DNA of 64,000 bases from an uncultured Sphaerochaeta sp. (GCF_963666015.1 NZ_OY762555.1:2356001-2420000), one strand, 5' to 3'; positions 8,603-17,176 are shown, counted from the first letter of the stretch. The notes: a model not told the origin generated them from the sequence alone. A program made the numbers and translations.

Positions 8603-10375
8603 ATGCGTATAACTCGAGTATTGATGTGTTATCTTGTAATGTGTCTCCTATCTACCTCGATTTTTGGGGCAGTAAATCAACAGAAGATCTATAGCTTGGA
8701 CAGTGATGTGTATGATGCTCTAGAGGTGCTCTATATCCACCAAGGGTTATCCCTTCCCTCAACCACTGGTCCTTATAGTCAAGCTGAGCTTTCCCTGATG
8801 ATTGAGAAGATAGATGCTTCTCAGCTGAAAGGGGCAATGCAGCATGCTTACGAGTACGTACAGGCTGTCCTTTCTCTTGAGCCAAAGGTTCAGGGGGATG
8901 GTATTGGACTAAGCTGGGGCTTTGATGCAACCTTGGAGACCTACACCCACTCTGATACCACAAACTTCACAGGAAGAGAATCTTGGAACTATGACGCAAT
9001 CAACCATAAGCCTCTTCTTACGGTAAGCTTGGAAACTTGGCCCTCTGATTCCTTCTACGGGTATTCGGAGTTTAGTGTAGGGAATACCTATACATTGGAT
9101 AATGGATTTGGTACTACAACATTTGGGACGAATGTTCCAATGGTTCCACCTTCTATAATGACTGACCTAGACTTCAATATGCCTTACAGAGCTTTTGTAT
9201 CTACTGGAGGAGATCATTGGAGTTTTCAACTTGGTCGCGATCGATTGAGTTGGGGAGCAGGGCATACTGGCAACCTCATGGTAAGTGATTCCTTCAAGTA
9301 CCATAACATGGCCCGTGTGACCACCTTCAGTGATCGGTTCAAGTACACCTTTGTGACATCATTTTTCCCTCATCCTAGTCAGTACTATGATGAAGGGGCA
9401 GCAATGGGAGCAAGTACTCCCAACGAAGGAGATGGTCAGGAAGAAGCATTGAATGGCATCTACATGTTCATGTCACATCGACTCGAGTGGAGGATGCTTC
9501 AAGATAAAGTAGGGCTCACATTGACTGAGAGTATCATGTACCAAAGTAAGGATAATTACTTGGATATACGGATTCTCAATCCTGCTATGATCTTCCACGA
9601 CTACTATATCCGCAGCAATGCAAACTCAATACTAGGCCTTGAAATTGACTATACTCCTGTGAATGGATTAAACATCTATGCTCAGGCAGCGGTGGATGAG
9701 TTCTCCCTGCCTGGCGAGCCGGTTCCCAGCGACACGGAAACGAACTTCCCTGTTACTTTTGGATATCTTGCTGGAATCAAGGGTGTTGTTCCCCTCTCTG
9801 GTGCAGTTGGCTATGGTTCCTTGGAATTCGCTTATACAGACCCCTATCTCTACCTTCGTTACTCAGAGACTTCATCACCTGATGATTCGAGCTCGGGCTA
9901 CGATGACTACGGTCTCAACTATGTAGGGGCCATCAGGGAGTTTACCAATGAATCTGGGATGCGTTACAACTCTGAATTCATCGGTTATACCTACGGCAAT
10001 GATGCATTGGTGGTCAATCTCAACGGTGGTATGAAGTCCTATGGGAAGTGGAATCTGAGTGGGAATGTGTTCTATATGGCCCATGGCACCTTTGACATGT
10101 TCACCTACTGGACCAGAGTCGGGGGAGGGGTGGCAGATATTCCAACAACGCCTACATCCGGTGGGAGTGTCGGCAACTATGCTGATCCCTCTTATACTTC
10201 CCGTAATGCAGTAGAGCATACCCTCATTGCAGGGCTCTATGGCTCGTATCAAATTACCGATACCATGAGGACATTTGGACAGCTGGACTACATTACCATC
10301 AACAACTACCAGAATATCTCAGGACAGAAGGCGAGTGATATTCAGCTTACCCTTGGCCTGAGCTACACAATCTGA
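8603..10375 (+). CDS. outer-membrane beta-barrel protein, Wzi-like
   Basis: A 590-residue exported protein. It has an N-terminal signal peptide (MRITRV then a hydrophobic core, cleavage near residue 22), a short helical periplasmic part (YDALEVLYIHQGLSLPS) and many amphipathic strands rich in Tyr/Gly, ending in LGLSYTI as outer-membrane barrels do. The central motif RDRLSWGAGHTGN resembles Wzi-type capsule-assembly barrels; that similarity is my inference. Start ATG 8603 has GGAG at 8591-8594. The next gene, starting 13 bp downstream, is a diverged paralogue with the same order of motifs. Function is unknown, possibly surface-polysaccharide attachment or a porin. Confidence 0.7.
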   Translation: MRITRVLMCYLVMCLLSTSIFGAVNQQKIYSLDSDVYDALEVLYIHQGLSLPSTTGPYSQAELSLMIEKIDASQLKGAMQHAYEYVQAVLSLEPKVQGDGIGLSWGFDATLETYTHSDTTNFTGRESWNYDAINHKPLLTVSLETWPSDSFYGYSEFSVGNTYTLDNGFGTTTFGTNVPMVPPSIMTDLDFNMPYRAFVSTGGDHWSFQLGRDRLSWGAGHTGNLMVSDSFKYHNMARVTTFSDRFKYTFVTSFFPHPSQYYDEGAAMGASTPNEGDGQEEALNGIYMFMSHRLEWRMLQDKVGLTLTESIMYQSKDNYLDIRILNPAMIFHDYYIRSNANSILGLEIDYTPVNGLNIYAQAAVDEFSLPGEPVPSDTETNFPVTFGYLAGIKGVVPLSGAVGYGSLEFAYTDPYLYLRYSETSSPDDSSSGYDDYGLNYVGAIREFTNESGMRYNSEFIGYTYGNDALVVNLNGGMKSYGKWNLSGNVFYMAHGTFDMFTYWTRVGGGVADIPTTPTSGGSVGNYADPSYTSRNAVEHTLIAGLYGSYQITDTMRTFGQLDYITINNYQNISGQKASDIQLTLGLSYTI

Positions 10376-10388
10376 TAAGGAAGTGCGT

Positions 10389-12083
10389 GTGAGACGACTA
10401 TCCATTATTCTGTTGTTGATTGGAATAAGCGTGGGACCACTTCTTGCCACCACCGGCGCACAGGAAGTGATCCCGCTCTCTGATCCCATCTATCAGGAGA
10501 TGGACCTCCTATACTTGATTACAGGAACAGGAACCCCTTCCGCTTCCAGGCCTTGGACGAAAGCTGAAGCTCAGAATATACTCTCTTCTGTGTCTTCAGG
10601 AGAGGAGGGGAGCACGCAGCATGCGCTCTATGCTTCTATATATCAAACGGTATATGAATCACTTCGTTGGATTTTTCCTGACGATTTTGCTCTCTCGGCG
10701 AACCTGGATATCTCCCTAGAGGGCTATGCCCATCATAACCTATCGTATAACTCCTTGGGGCAATGGGATTATGCTTTCCCGGATAGAAAACCTCTGGCTA
10801 GACTCCGATTGGATATGGCAATATCAGATTTTTTCTACACCTATAGTGATCTGCAATATGGATATGGACTTTATACATACGACGATGTCATTCCACATCT
10901 AGCGGATGATCATGATTCCTTTGGCGCGCTTATCCCTGAGGCTAGTACCAATAATATATACTATATAGATGGGTCTACCCCCCTCATACAATATCAGAAA
11001 CGTTTTGCAAACAACCTGATTCCTGCAAGCAAGCATTTCGACTTCCAATGGCCAAAACGCGCAGTATTCTCTGTTGGTTCCGAGCATTGGAATCTTGCCT
11101 TCAGCCGAGATAGGATTTCATGGGGTAACTCTCGGATTGGAAACTTCATCTTGGATGATCATGTAGATTTTCATGAGTATCTTCGGTTCACTGCCTTCTC
11201 AAAATACTTTAAATATGAGGCATTGACGGTTTTCTTCGATACCTACTATGCCAATGAACCACATATTCGTATGTTGCTTGCCCATCGTCTGGAATTCCGA
11301 CCTTGGGAGAAATTGACGCTTGCAGTTAGTGAGAATGTCATGTACAAAGATGATTTTCTGGATTTCAGATTTCTCAATCCATCATTTATCTATCATAACC
11401 TGCATCAGGAAAGTAAATTCAACGCAATCGCACATGCTGAACTGGCTTACGTCCCTGTTTCGGGGGTTCGTCTATATGGACAGTTTGCCTTGGACCAGGC
11501 AGTTGCACCTAATGAGGACCCTGATGAAGAGGATACAGCCTGGGCTCTTTCATTGGGACTGGAAGTGGCAAAGCCACTGGAGCATGGTGTGCTCTCCAGC
11601 GTAGTAGAAGCTTCCATGGCTCTACCAAGTATGTATCGCAGGGATCATGTTGACTTCTTGATGATCCGGCGGTATGCAGGACTCGGGAAGACAGTGCATC
11701 TGCTTGACTACATCGGTTCACCCTATGGGGGTGATGCCTTGGTATTTCTCTCTGAGACAAACTACCATGTTCCCTCAGTTGGTACCCTGTCACTGACTTT
11801 CACAGCTGCCTTGAAAGGCGAGATAGATATGTATACACCAAGTATTGGTGGTACCACTGATTATGGTGCTGTCCTTTTCTCCCAAAATATGATCTCCACA
11901 GCTTTATGTGCAACTCTCTCTGGGATGAAGGAGCTGGATCTAAAAGGCTCAGGTATTGAGAGATGGGAAATCTATTCCAGTCTCTCGTGTCTCTCATTTG
12001 GGGAATATTTACAATCAAGTCATACGTTTACTCTGGAGTCTTGGGATATCCAGGTTGTTTTTGGAACCTCAGTTACTTTCTAA
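10389..12083 (+). CDS. outer-membrane beta-barrel protein, paralogue of upstream gene
   Basis: A 564-residue exported protein with a signal peptide (RRLSIILLLIGISVG...). Its architecture parallels the preceding gene: LSDPIYQEMDLLYLITG near the N-terminus, SRDRISWGNSRIGNFIL in the centre, a matching FLDFRFLNPSFIYHN block (DIRILNPAMIFHD upstream) and a terminal aromatic strand. Start GTG 10389 is chosen because AAGGA at 10377-10381 gives 7-nt spacing; the in-frame GTG at 10383 is too close. It was probably made by tandem duplication followed by strong divergence. It is likely co-transcribed with its paralogue, and the pair may form a heteromeric complex or serve two ligands. Confidence 0.68.
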   Translation: MRRLSIILLLIGISVGPLLATTGAQEVIPLSDPIYQEMDLLYLITGTGTPSASRPWTKAEAQNILSSVSSGEEGSTQHALYASIYQTVYESLRWIFPDDFALSANLDISLEGYAHHNLSYNSLGQWDYAFPDRKPLARLRLDMAISDFFYTYSDLQYGYGLYTYDDVIPHLADDHDSFGALIPEASTNNIYYIDGSTPLIQYQKRFANNLIPASKHFDFQWPKRAVFSVGSEHWNLAFSRDRISWGNSRIGNFILDDHVDFHEYLRFTAFSKYFKYEALTVFFDTYYANEPHIRMLLAHRLEFRPWEKLTLAVSENVMYKDDFLDFRFLNPSFIYHNLHQESKFNAIAHAELAYVPVSGVRLYGQFALDQAVAPNEDPDEEDTAWALSLGLEVAKPLEHGVLSSVVEASMALPSMYRRDHVDFLMIRRYAGLGKTVHLLDYIGSPYGGDALVFLSETNYHVPSVGTLSLTFTAALKGEIDMYTPSIGGTTDYGAVLFSQNMISTALCATLSGMKELDLKGSGIERWEIYSSLSCLSFGEYLQSSHTFTLESWDIQVVFGTSVTF

Positions 12084-12131
12084 TGACAAATGTACAGTGA
12101 GAAAATTATGTCACAAGTTAATCGGTATTCA

Positions 12132-12161
12132 TTGACGGCAAGGGTAAACTGAGGGTAGGAT
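12132..12161 (+). promoter_or_regulatory. candidate promoter of putative small RNA
   Basis: TTGACG at 12132-12137 and TAGGAT at 12156-12161 with an 18-nt spacer, 49 bp after the stop of the second barrel gene. It would start a transcript near 12168. Confidence 0.4.
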
Positions 12162-12167
12162 GAAAGT

Positions 12168-12371
12168 AGAGATGGACCTTGTTTATGTGTTTCCTTCTAA
12201 CAATGGTCTTTCTTCTGGAGTTCTGAGACGATTTCTTCTGACCGTTCCCTTTGCGTGGGGGGAATCGAAAAGTTGACGGCTGCCTGGGGAGGTGGCCGTC
12301 AGTCTTGAGGAACTATGGAACGGTAGAGCATGAGACTTCACTGTGGGGTGTGAGGTCTCATTGCTTTTTTT
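12168..12371 (+). ncRNA. putative structured small RNA, about 200 nt
   Basis: This 303-bp gap between genes (12084-12386) has no credible reading frame but dense complementarity. TGACGGC and GCCGTCA form a perfect 7-bp inner stem. ACCGTTCC (about 12240) can pair with GGAACGGT (12317-12324). GTTCTGAGAC can pair with GTCTTGAGGAAC around a 2-nt bulge, crossing the former and so forming a pseudoknot or an alternative fold. A strong terminator closes it. Length and shape would allow a 6S-like or other regulatory RNA, but I recognise no family signature (not SRP, RNase P or tmRNA). The same region could be a 3' extension of the barrel mRNA. Confidence 0.4.
12330..12371 (+). terminator. strong terminator, plus strand
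   Basis: A 12-bp stem with one G-U pair (12330-12341 with 12350-12361), loop of 8 nt, then TGCTTTTTTT. The U tract is only on the plus strand, so it ends transcription coming from the barrel genes or the putative small RNA, not purD. Confidence 0.85.
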
Positions 12372-12386
12372 GGGGAATTTTTGGTT

Positions 12387-13643
12387 TTAGTTCTCGAAAA
12401 ACCGGTTTCCAATATCTTGCCGATACCAGGCACCTTCAAAATTTACCTGTTTGACACCTTTATATGCATTCTTGTTTGCATTCATGATATTATAGCCGAT
12501 TCCCACCACTGTGACACAACGTCCACCGGTGGTAACCAATTTATCTTCATACTCTTGGACTCCTCCAAAAAAGTATCGAGGAGCACCTTCGAAGCTATTG
12601 TACAGCAGGGGAGCCGGCATTGGCTCAAGGTTTTTCCCAATAATGGGTTTTTCCGGATACCCATCAGAAGCAACCACCAAGGCTACTGCTGATTGATTGG
12701 AAACCTCAAGATTGAGGGATGAAAGCGTATCATGTTTCATGGCATCAAGAATATCGACAATGTCCGTATTGATGAGTGGAACGAATGCCTGAGCGGCAGG
12801 ATCGTTGAATCGAACGTGGTAGTCAACTAGAATCGGCCCATTCTTTGTAATGATGACACTAATGGTCAGCACACCCTTGTAGGACATTTTTTCTGCCTTC
12901 AGTCCGAACAATACCGGTTCAATGATTGAGTCGACAAGGGCGTCACTAAGAGGTTTCTGGAGTGGAACCGGGCAAATGGAGCCCATGCCTCCAGTAGGCA
13001 GTCCTCCCTCCTCGACTTTCATGTAGTCGCTTGAGGTAGGAAGCATAAGATACCCTTTATTATCCAAGAAGAGGGTGATGGTTATGGGAAGGCCGTTGAG
13101 GTGTTCTTCCAGAATGATCGGGCCAGTTGCAAGCAATCCTTTGGAAAAATCCATGAGGGTGGAGTAATCTGTTGAATCTACCATGACCCTGCTGGGTGCA
13201 ATAGCATTGCTCTTCACCACGAATCGTTCACCTTCGTGACGTTTTAAATACTCTGAGAGTTTTTCTTCATCATCGAAGAGAACGTGGGAAGAAGTAGGAA
13301 TATTGTGACGGTCGGAAAACATACGGGCAAAATTTCGATCGCCTTCAAGCTTCAAAGCCCGGTTGGGTGCTCCGAACGTATCGATTCCCCGTTCGTTGAG
13401 AAAGTCGATGACACCTGTAAAGAGTGGTGCCTCTGTACCCACAAAGACGAAGTCGATACCATGGGTTTGGCAAGCCTCGTATACCTGCTCAGGGTCAGAA
13501 GGGTCAATTGACAGATTTACCGCAATTGTCTTAGTTCCTACATTGCCAGGTGCTACATACAGACCATCAATCAGACGACTTTGAGAGAACCACCATGCAA
13601 TGGCATGGTCTTTCGCTCCGGACCCTAACACTAATACTCTCAT
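12387..13643 (-). CDS. purD: phosphoribosylamine-glycine ligase, divergent
   Basis: ATP-grasp enzyme of purine synthesis joining phosphoribosylamine and glycine, 418 residues, the normal length. The N-domain starts MRVLVLGSGAKDHAIAWWF, and the grasp region has PTGGMGSICPVP and VDYHVRFNDPAAQ. Several usually strict positions differ: GSGGREHAL is GSGAKDHAI here, and the metal-binding EFN...GDPE motif is DYH...NDPA. It may be a fast-evolving PurD or a relative with another substrate. GGAAGG precedes the start. It is third in the tatD-dusB-purD run with a 51-nt gap. No other purine gene is in the window. Confidence 0.8.
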   Translation of the reverse strand: MRVLVLGSGAKDHAIAWWFSQSRLIDGLYVAPGNVGTKTIAVNLSIDPSDPEQVYEACQTHGIDFVFVGTEAPLFTGVIDFLNERGIDTFGAPNRALKLEGDRNFARMFSDRHNIPTSSHVLFDDEEKLSEYLKRHEGERFVVKSNAIAPSRVMVDSTDYSTLMDFSKGLLATGPIILEEHLNGLPITITLFLDNKGYLMLPTSSDYMKVEEGGLPTGGMGSICPVPLQKPLSDALVDSIIEPVLFGLKAEKMSYKGVLTISVIITKNGPILVDYHVRFNDPAAQAFVPLINTDIVDILDAMKHDTLSSLNLEVSNQSAVALVVASDGYPEKPIIGKNLEPMPAPLLYNSFEGAPRYFFGGVQEYEDKLVTTGGRCVTVVGIGYNIMNANKNAYKGVKQVNFEGAWYRQDIGNRFFEN

Positions 13644-13694
13644 TGCATTTCCTTCCCGATGTGATTACTCAAATAAACGTACCATTTTACCGCT

Positions 13695-14693
13695 TTACAG
13701 GTCAACAAGTGGGCTGAGAGCCTCAAGATACTGTTCACGCTTGGAGGCATGTACCACCGCTTGCTTAATTGTTGAGGTATTAGGAATTCCTTTCAGGTAA
13801 CTGCAGGTATGTTTTCTCATCAATGTACATGCCGTTGTTTCTCCAAAGGTATGGATCATGAGATCCAGGTGCCGCAGAATGGCAACCCTTCTCATATCCA
13901 CGGTGATAGGCTCAGGTTCCCTGCCTTGCAAGATAGCTATGGCCTGAGAGAATATGAAGGGATTACCAATAGCCCCACGTGCATACATCACTCCATCGAT
14001 ACCGGTTTCTTCAAGCATTCTCTTGGCATCTTCTGCCTTGAATAGATCACCGGAACCGAAGATTGGTATCTGGTAGTTGTGTTTGACCGTGTACTGCTTG
14101 AGTTCAGTGAGCTTGCTCCAATCAGCAAATGGCGCATAGCCTTGGCTACGGGTCCGTGCATGGAGCGTCAATGCACTTGCCCCTCCATCCAGGGCAGCTT
14201 GTGCAAATTCTAGAAAGTTCTCGCTCTGTGCATCCCATCCTGTTCTAAACTTGACTGATACAGGGATGTCTGTCTCCTCCTTGATGATGCGGACCACCTC
14301 AGTAATGAGTTTTGGTTGCTTCATCATGGCTGAACCTGCTCCGGTCTTGGTAACCTTGGGTACCGGGCAACCGCAATTGATATCGATCACCTCGGGCTGG
14401 TAAGGTTGGAGCTGTTCAATGGCTTCCTTGAGAGAATCGGTGCTTCCCATGAATAATTGAACCGCGTACTGCTTTTCGTTGGGTGCACGATCCATGAGCG
14501 CAAGTGTTTTCTCGCCTTCTCGTGCAAGGCCTTCGGCACTTACCATCTCTGTGAATGTAAAGTCCGCTCCTGCTTCGATGCAGAGTGTTCTGAATGGAAT
14601 ATCTGTGTACCCGGCAAGAGGAGCTAGAAACACGTTTCCGCTTAGCATTGTCGAGCCAATTGTTACGGGGTGATAAAGGTTCTTTCTATTCAT
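13695..14693 (-). CDS. dusB: tRNA-dihydrouridine synthase
   Basis: Flavin-dependent reductase that makes dihydrouridine in tRNA; 332 residues, TIM barrel plus C-terminal helical domain. FMN-binding LAPLAGYTDIPFR lies near the N-terminus. The catalytic cysteine is in DINCGCPVPKV, followed by KTGAGSAMM. Phosphate-binding segments are VKFRTGW, LTLHARTRSQGY, PIFGSGDL and GVMYARGAIGNPFIF. Its ATG overlaps the tatD stop (ATGA, 4 nt), so the two are translationally coupled. The B-type assignment over other Dus classes is based on overall pattern. Confidence 0.93.
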   Translation of the reverse strand: MNRKNLYHPVTIGSTMLSGNVFLAPLAGYTDIPFRTLCIEAGADFTFTEMVSAEGLAREGEKTLALMDRAPNEKQYAVQLFMGSTDSLKEAIEQLQPYQPEVIDINCGCPVPKVTKTGAGSAMMKQPKLITEVVRIIKEETDIPVSVKFRTGWDAQSENFLEFAQAALDGGASALTLHARTRSQGYAPFADWSKLTELKQYTVKHNYQIPIFGSGDLFKAEDAKRMLEETGIDGVMYARGAIGNPFIFSQAIAILQGREPEPITVDMRRVAILRHLDLMIHTFGETTACTLMRKHTCSYLKGIPNTSTIKQAVVHASKREQYLEALSPLVDL

Positions 14694-15472
14694 ATATCCT
14701 TCGGAAGGGCAAAAGCCCTGAGGCTGTTAGCATAAAGCGTTTGTGAAAGCGCTTCAAGGGATGTTTGCCTCAGTGCTGCGAGAACAGTTGCCGTTTCCAG
14801 AATATATTGGATTTTATTACGCTCTCCCTTGTGGGAGTAGGGAGTCATAAAGGGAGCTTCGCTTTCAATGACAATCCTGTCTTCAGGAAGGCGTATAGCT
14901 ACTTCTTGCAACATCCGGCTGTTCTTGAAGGTCAGGTTTCCTGCGAAAGAGAATGTAAGATTCATATCCAATGCTCGTTGTGCGAATGCCCAATCTTCTC
15001 CAAAACAGTGAAGAATTCCACCTTTTGGTGGAAGCTTTTCCTTGAGTATGGGAAGGAGGTCTTCACCTGCGTTTCGGTTGTGAATAATTACTGGAAGGTC
15101 GAGATGTTTTGCAATCTCGAGATGCTTGAGCATCAGCTCTATCTGTGTAGTCTTATCGCCCCCGAACATATGGTAATAGTCCAGCCCTGTCTCTCCAATG
15201 GCGATGACACGTTTCTTTTTAGCATGAGAGATGACCCGATCTTCCCAATCATGCCCTGGATGGGTTACTTCGGTAGGGGAAACTCCTACTGCATGATAAA
15301 CATCCTTTGCGCTTTCCAAATTGGTGTAGGTCTTTTCAAAATCACTTAAACTGTTGCAGATACTCACAACATGCTTGACCGACTTGACTTTGGCAAGTTG
15401 GACAGCAAGCAGTTGTTCCATTTTGTCATCCTGGATTAGCCCTATGTGGGCGTGCGTGTCAAACAGTTGCAT
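14690..15472 (-). CDS. tatD: TatD-family metal-dependent hydrolase
   Basis: TIM-barrel amidohydrolase-type deoxyribonuclease or phosphoesterase, 260 residues. Metal ligands are visible: HxH in FDTHAHIGL, the glutamate in AIGETGLDYYH, histidines in VIIHNRNAGED and ILHCFGE, and the late acidic site in VIESEAPFMTP, where the common aspartate is Glu-Ala. AGGAG precedes the ATG. It is the first gene of the tatD-dusB-purD run, behind a strong promoter. The family links to DNA repair or 3' processing, but the exact substrate is unknown. Confidence 0.92.
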   Translation of the reverse strand: MQLFDTHAHIGLIQDDKMEQLLAVQLAKVKSVKHVVSICNSLSDFEKTYTNLESAKDVYHAVGVSPTEVTHPGHDWEDRVISHAKKKRVIAIGETGLDYYHMFGGDKTTQIELMLKHLEIAKHLDLPVIIHNRNAGEDLLPILKEKLPPKGGILHCFGEDWAFAQRALDMNLTFSFAGNLTFKNSRMLQEVAIRLPEDRIVIESEAPFMTPYSHKGERNKIQYILETATVLAALRQTSLEALSQTLYANSLRAFALPKDI

Positions 15473-15517
15473 ACCGACTCCTTGAGAAGCTTACAAGCCT
15501 GTGTGGAGGATGGGTCC

Positions 15518-15546
15518 ACTATAGCATGGTAGGTGTGAGCCGTCAA
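15518..15546 (-). promoter_or_regulatory. sigma70-type promoter of tatD-dusB-purD
   Basis: On the minus strand: TTGACG (15546-15541), 17-nt spacer, TATAGT (15523-15518). This is one of the best promoter matches in the window, about 45 bp before the tatD start. Confidence 0.75.
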
Positions 15547-15659
15547 CGTTGTAACTCATATGCAGTAAAATAGTTATATACACATGTAGAGAGTTTGACA
15601 ATTTATTATTGACGTGGTAGCTTTACTCCAGTGCCACCGTGAAATGGCAAAGGATATAG

Positions 15660-16754
15660 ATGAAACGAGAACGAACGAATGCCGATAGCCGTGTCCAGAA
15701 GAACCGGCCATCAAGAGGCTATATATATTTGGTTAAAAACCCTTCTTCAAATGAGATGAGCATCTGCGCTTGGGACTCTGTGTTGTACCCAGGAACCTCA
15801 GTGGTTGCTCCCACCCGTTATGGACTTGACCTTGGGGTCATCGTCTCCGCTGCAGACCAACTGGGTAAGTCCTACGAACCCGGTTGTGATCAACCGAGAT
15901 CTGCATGTTTTCATGCAGAATCCTGTCTTCCCAAGGAAGAGCGGGAAGAGGTTTATGTAGGGGAGCCGGAGGAAGCGTTGCCTTCCTACTCCCCAGAAAA
16001 AGATGAAGATCCGTGTGAATCCTGTGCTGGGTGTAATCCCCCGAGAGAACCTGAAGAGGTTGATATCTCAGGTGATGTTGTATGGATTGATCGTCTGGCA
16101 ACTCCCTCCGATATGAGTCGCTACCAGGAGCAGTCAGAGAAAGAGGATGAAGCGATGAGGGTCTGTAGAGAGAAAATCGCTCATCACAAGCTTGATATGA
16201 AACTGGTGACTGCCCACTTCCTACTTGGAGAACCGAAGATTATTTTCTTTTTCACCGCAGATGTACGTGTGGACTTCCGTGAATTGGTCAAGGATTTGGT
16301 CTCTGTCTTCCGTATCCGAATCGAGCTGAGGCAGATTGGAGTCAGGGATGAGAGTCGGGTGCTTGGCGGCCTTGCTGTCTGTGGGCGTGATTATTGTTGT
16401 CATAGTGTGACCGACAAGCTAAATCCAGTCTCCATCAAGATGGCCAAGGAGCAAAATCTCTCACTGAATTCCATGAAGATTTCCGGACCATGCGGGAGAT
16501 TGCTTTGTTGTCTTTCCTATGAATATGATTTCTATGTGGAGGAAAAACGTAACTATCCTCCAGAGGGAAGCAAATTAAAGGTCGGCTATGACTTGATGAA
16601 AGTTCATGAAGTTAACATACTATCGAAACGTATCATGCTCAGTGGAAGTGAAGGAAGAATGCTTACCATCCCGCAGAATGCGGTATTTTTTAATATTGAC
16701 ACCAAGCGATGGGAGCTTGAGAAGGAGTTTGCGAACGAATTTTTGTCAAATTGA
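15660..16754 (+). CDS. PSP1-domain protein (RicT/YaaT-like)
   Basis: A 364-residue member of the family named for Bacillus RicT, which acts with RicA and RicF in RNA maturation and development. The family core is clear: LGGLAVCGRDYCCHS, LNSMKISGPCGRLLCCLSYE and a C-terminal tail. Compared with the roughly 275-residue Firmicute proteins it carries an acidic, cysteine-containing insertion at about residues 75-150, including CESCAGC, which could hold a metal or Fe-S centre. AAAGGA sits 5 nt before the ATG. No partner genes are nearby. The role in spirochaetes is not established. Confidence 0.85.
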   Translation: MKRERTNADSRVQKNRPSRGYIYLVKNPSSNEMSICAWDSVLYPGTSVVAPTRYGLDLGVIVSAADQLGKSYEPGCDQPRSACFHAESCLPKEEREEVYVGEPEEALPSYSPEKDEDPCESCAGCNPPREPEEVDISGDVVWIDRLATPSDMSRYQEQSEKEDEAMRVCREKIAHHKLDMKLVTAHFLLGEPKIIFFFTADVRVDFRELVKDLVSVFRIRIELRQIGVRDESRVLGGLAVCGRDYCCHSVTDKLNPVSIKMAKEQNLSLNSMKISGPCGRLLCCLSYEYDFYVEEKRNYPPEGSKLKVGYDLMKVHEVNILSKRIMLSGSEGRMLTIPQNAVFFNIDTKRWELEKEFANEFLSN

Positions 16755-16768
16755 TATAAAGCATTGTA

Positions 16769-16797
16769 TTGACCCATTTTATAGACTGTGATATGTT
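16769..16797 (+). promoter_or_regulatory. promoter of rpsT
   Basis: TTGACC (16769-16774), 17-nt spacer, TATGTT (16792-16797). The predicted start near 16804 falls right before the leader hairpin. Confidence 0.65.
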
Positions 16798-16805
16798 TTT
16801 AGACC

Positions 16806-16825
16806 GTCGGCACTTTGTTGCCGAC
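16806..16825 (+). other. 5' leader hairpin of rpsT
   Basis: GTCGGCA-CTTTGT-TGCCGAC, a perfect 7-bp stem starting at about +2 of the predicted transcript. It could protect the 5' end or take part in S20 feedback control. Confidence 0.5.
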
Positions 16826-16879
16826 CTCAACTTTAATAAATGAAATACGTATTCAAGGTAATATGTTTGGAGGTATTAC

Positions 16880-17155
16880 GTGATTAACAGGTCTGCTGAA
16901 AAAAGAGAGCGACAGAGCCAAGTCCGGAAAATGAGAAACCGCGCAACCAAGAGCACTATGCGCACCGCAATCAAGAAATTTGATTCTGCTGTAACCGCCG
17001 GAGACAAGGAAGCTGCCGCTGTTGCTTTGGCTTTAAGTCTCAAGCTGCTTGATTCAACTGCCGGAAAGGGTGTCATCCACCACAACACAGCCAACCGCAA
17101 GAAATCCAGATTGCAGAGCCGTTTCAATAAGATGACCGATCAGGCTGCTGTATAA
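16880..17155 (+). CDS. rpsT: 30S ribosomal protein S20
   Basis: A primary 16S rRNA-binding protein of the small subunit, 91 residues, all-helical and very basic. Family-typical stretches are SAEKRERQSQVRKMRNRATKS near the N-terminus and GVIHHNTANRKKSRLQSRF near the C-terminus. Start is GTG 16880 with GGAGG upstream; use of GTG is common for S20. It has its own promoter and a 5' leader hairpin, and HU follows 79 bp downstream. Confidence 0.97.
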   Translation: MINRSAEKRERQSQVRKMRNRATKSTMRTAIKKFDSAVTAGDKEAAAVALALSLKLLDSTAGKGVIHHNTANRKKSRLQSRFNKMTDQAAV

Positions 17156-17176
17156 TCAGTAAGTCAGAATGATGAA

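Noticed and set aside
12168..12371. Riboswitch for purine metabolism (ZTP or similar) because purD is adjacent
   Set aside because: purD is on the other strand and converges with this region, so it cannot be a purD leader; motif not matched.
12251..12454. Short plus-strand frame of 67 codons across the structured region
   Set aside because: It crosses the strong terminator and enters the end of purD; no ribosome binding site; composition not protein-like.
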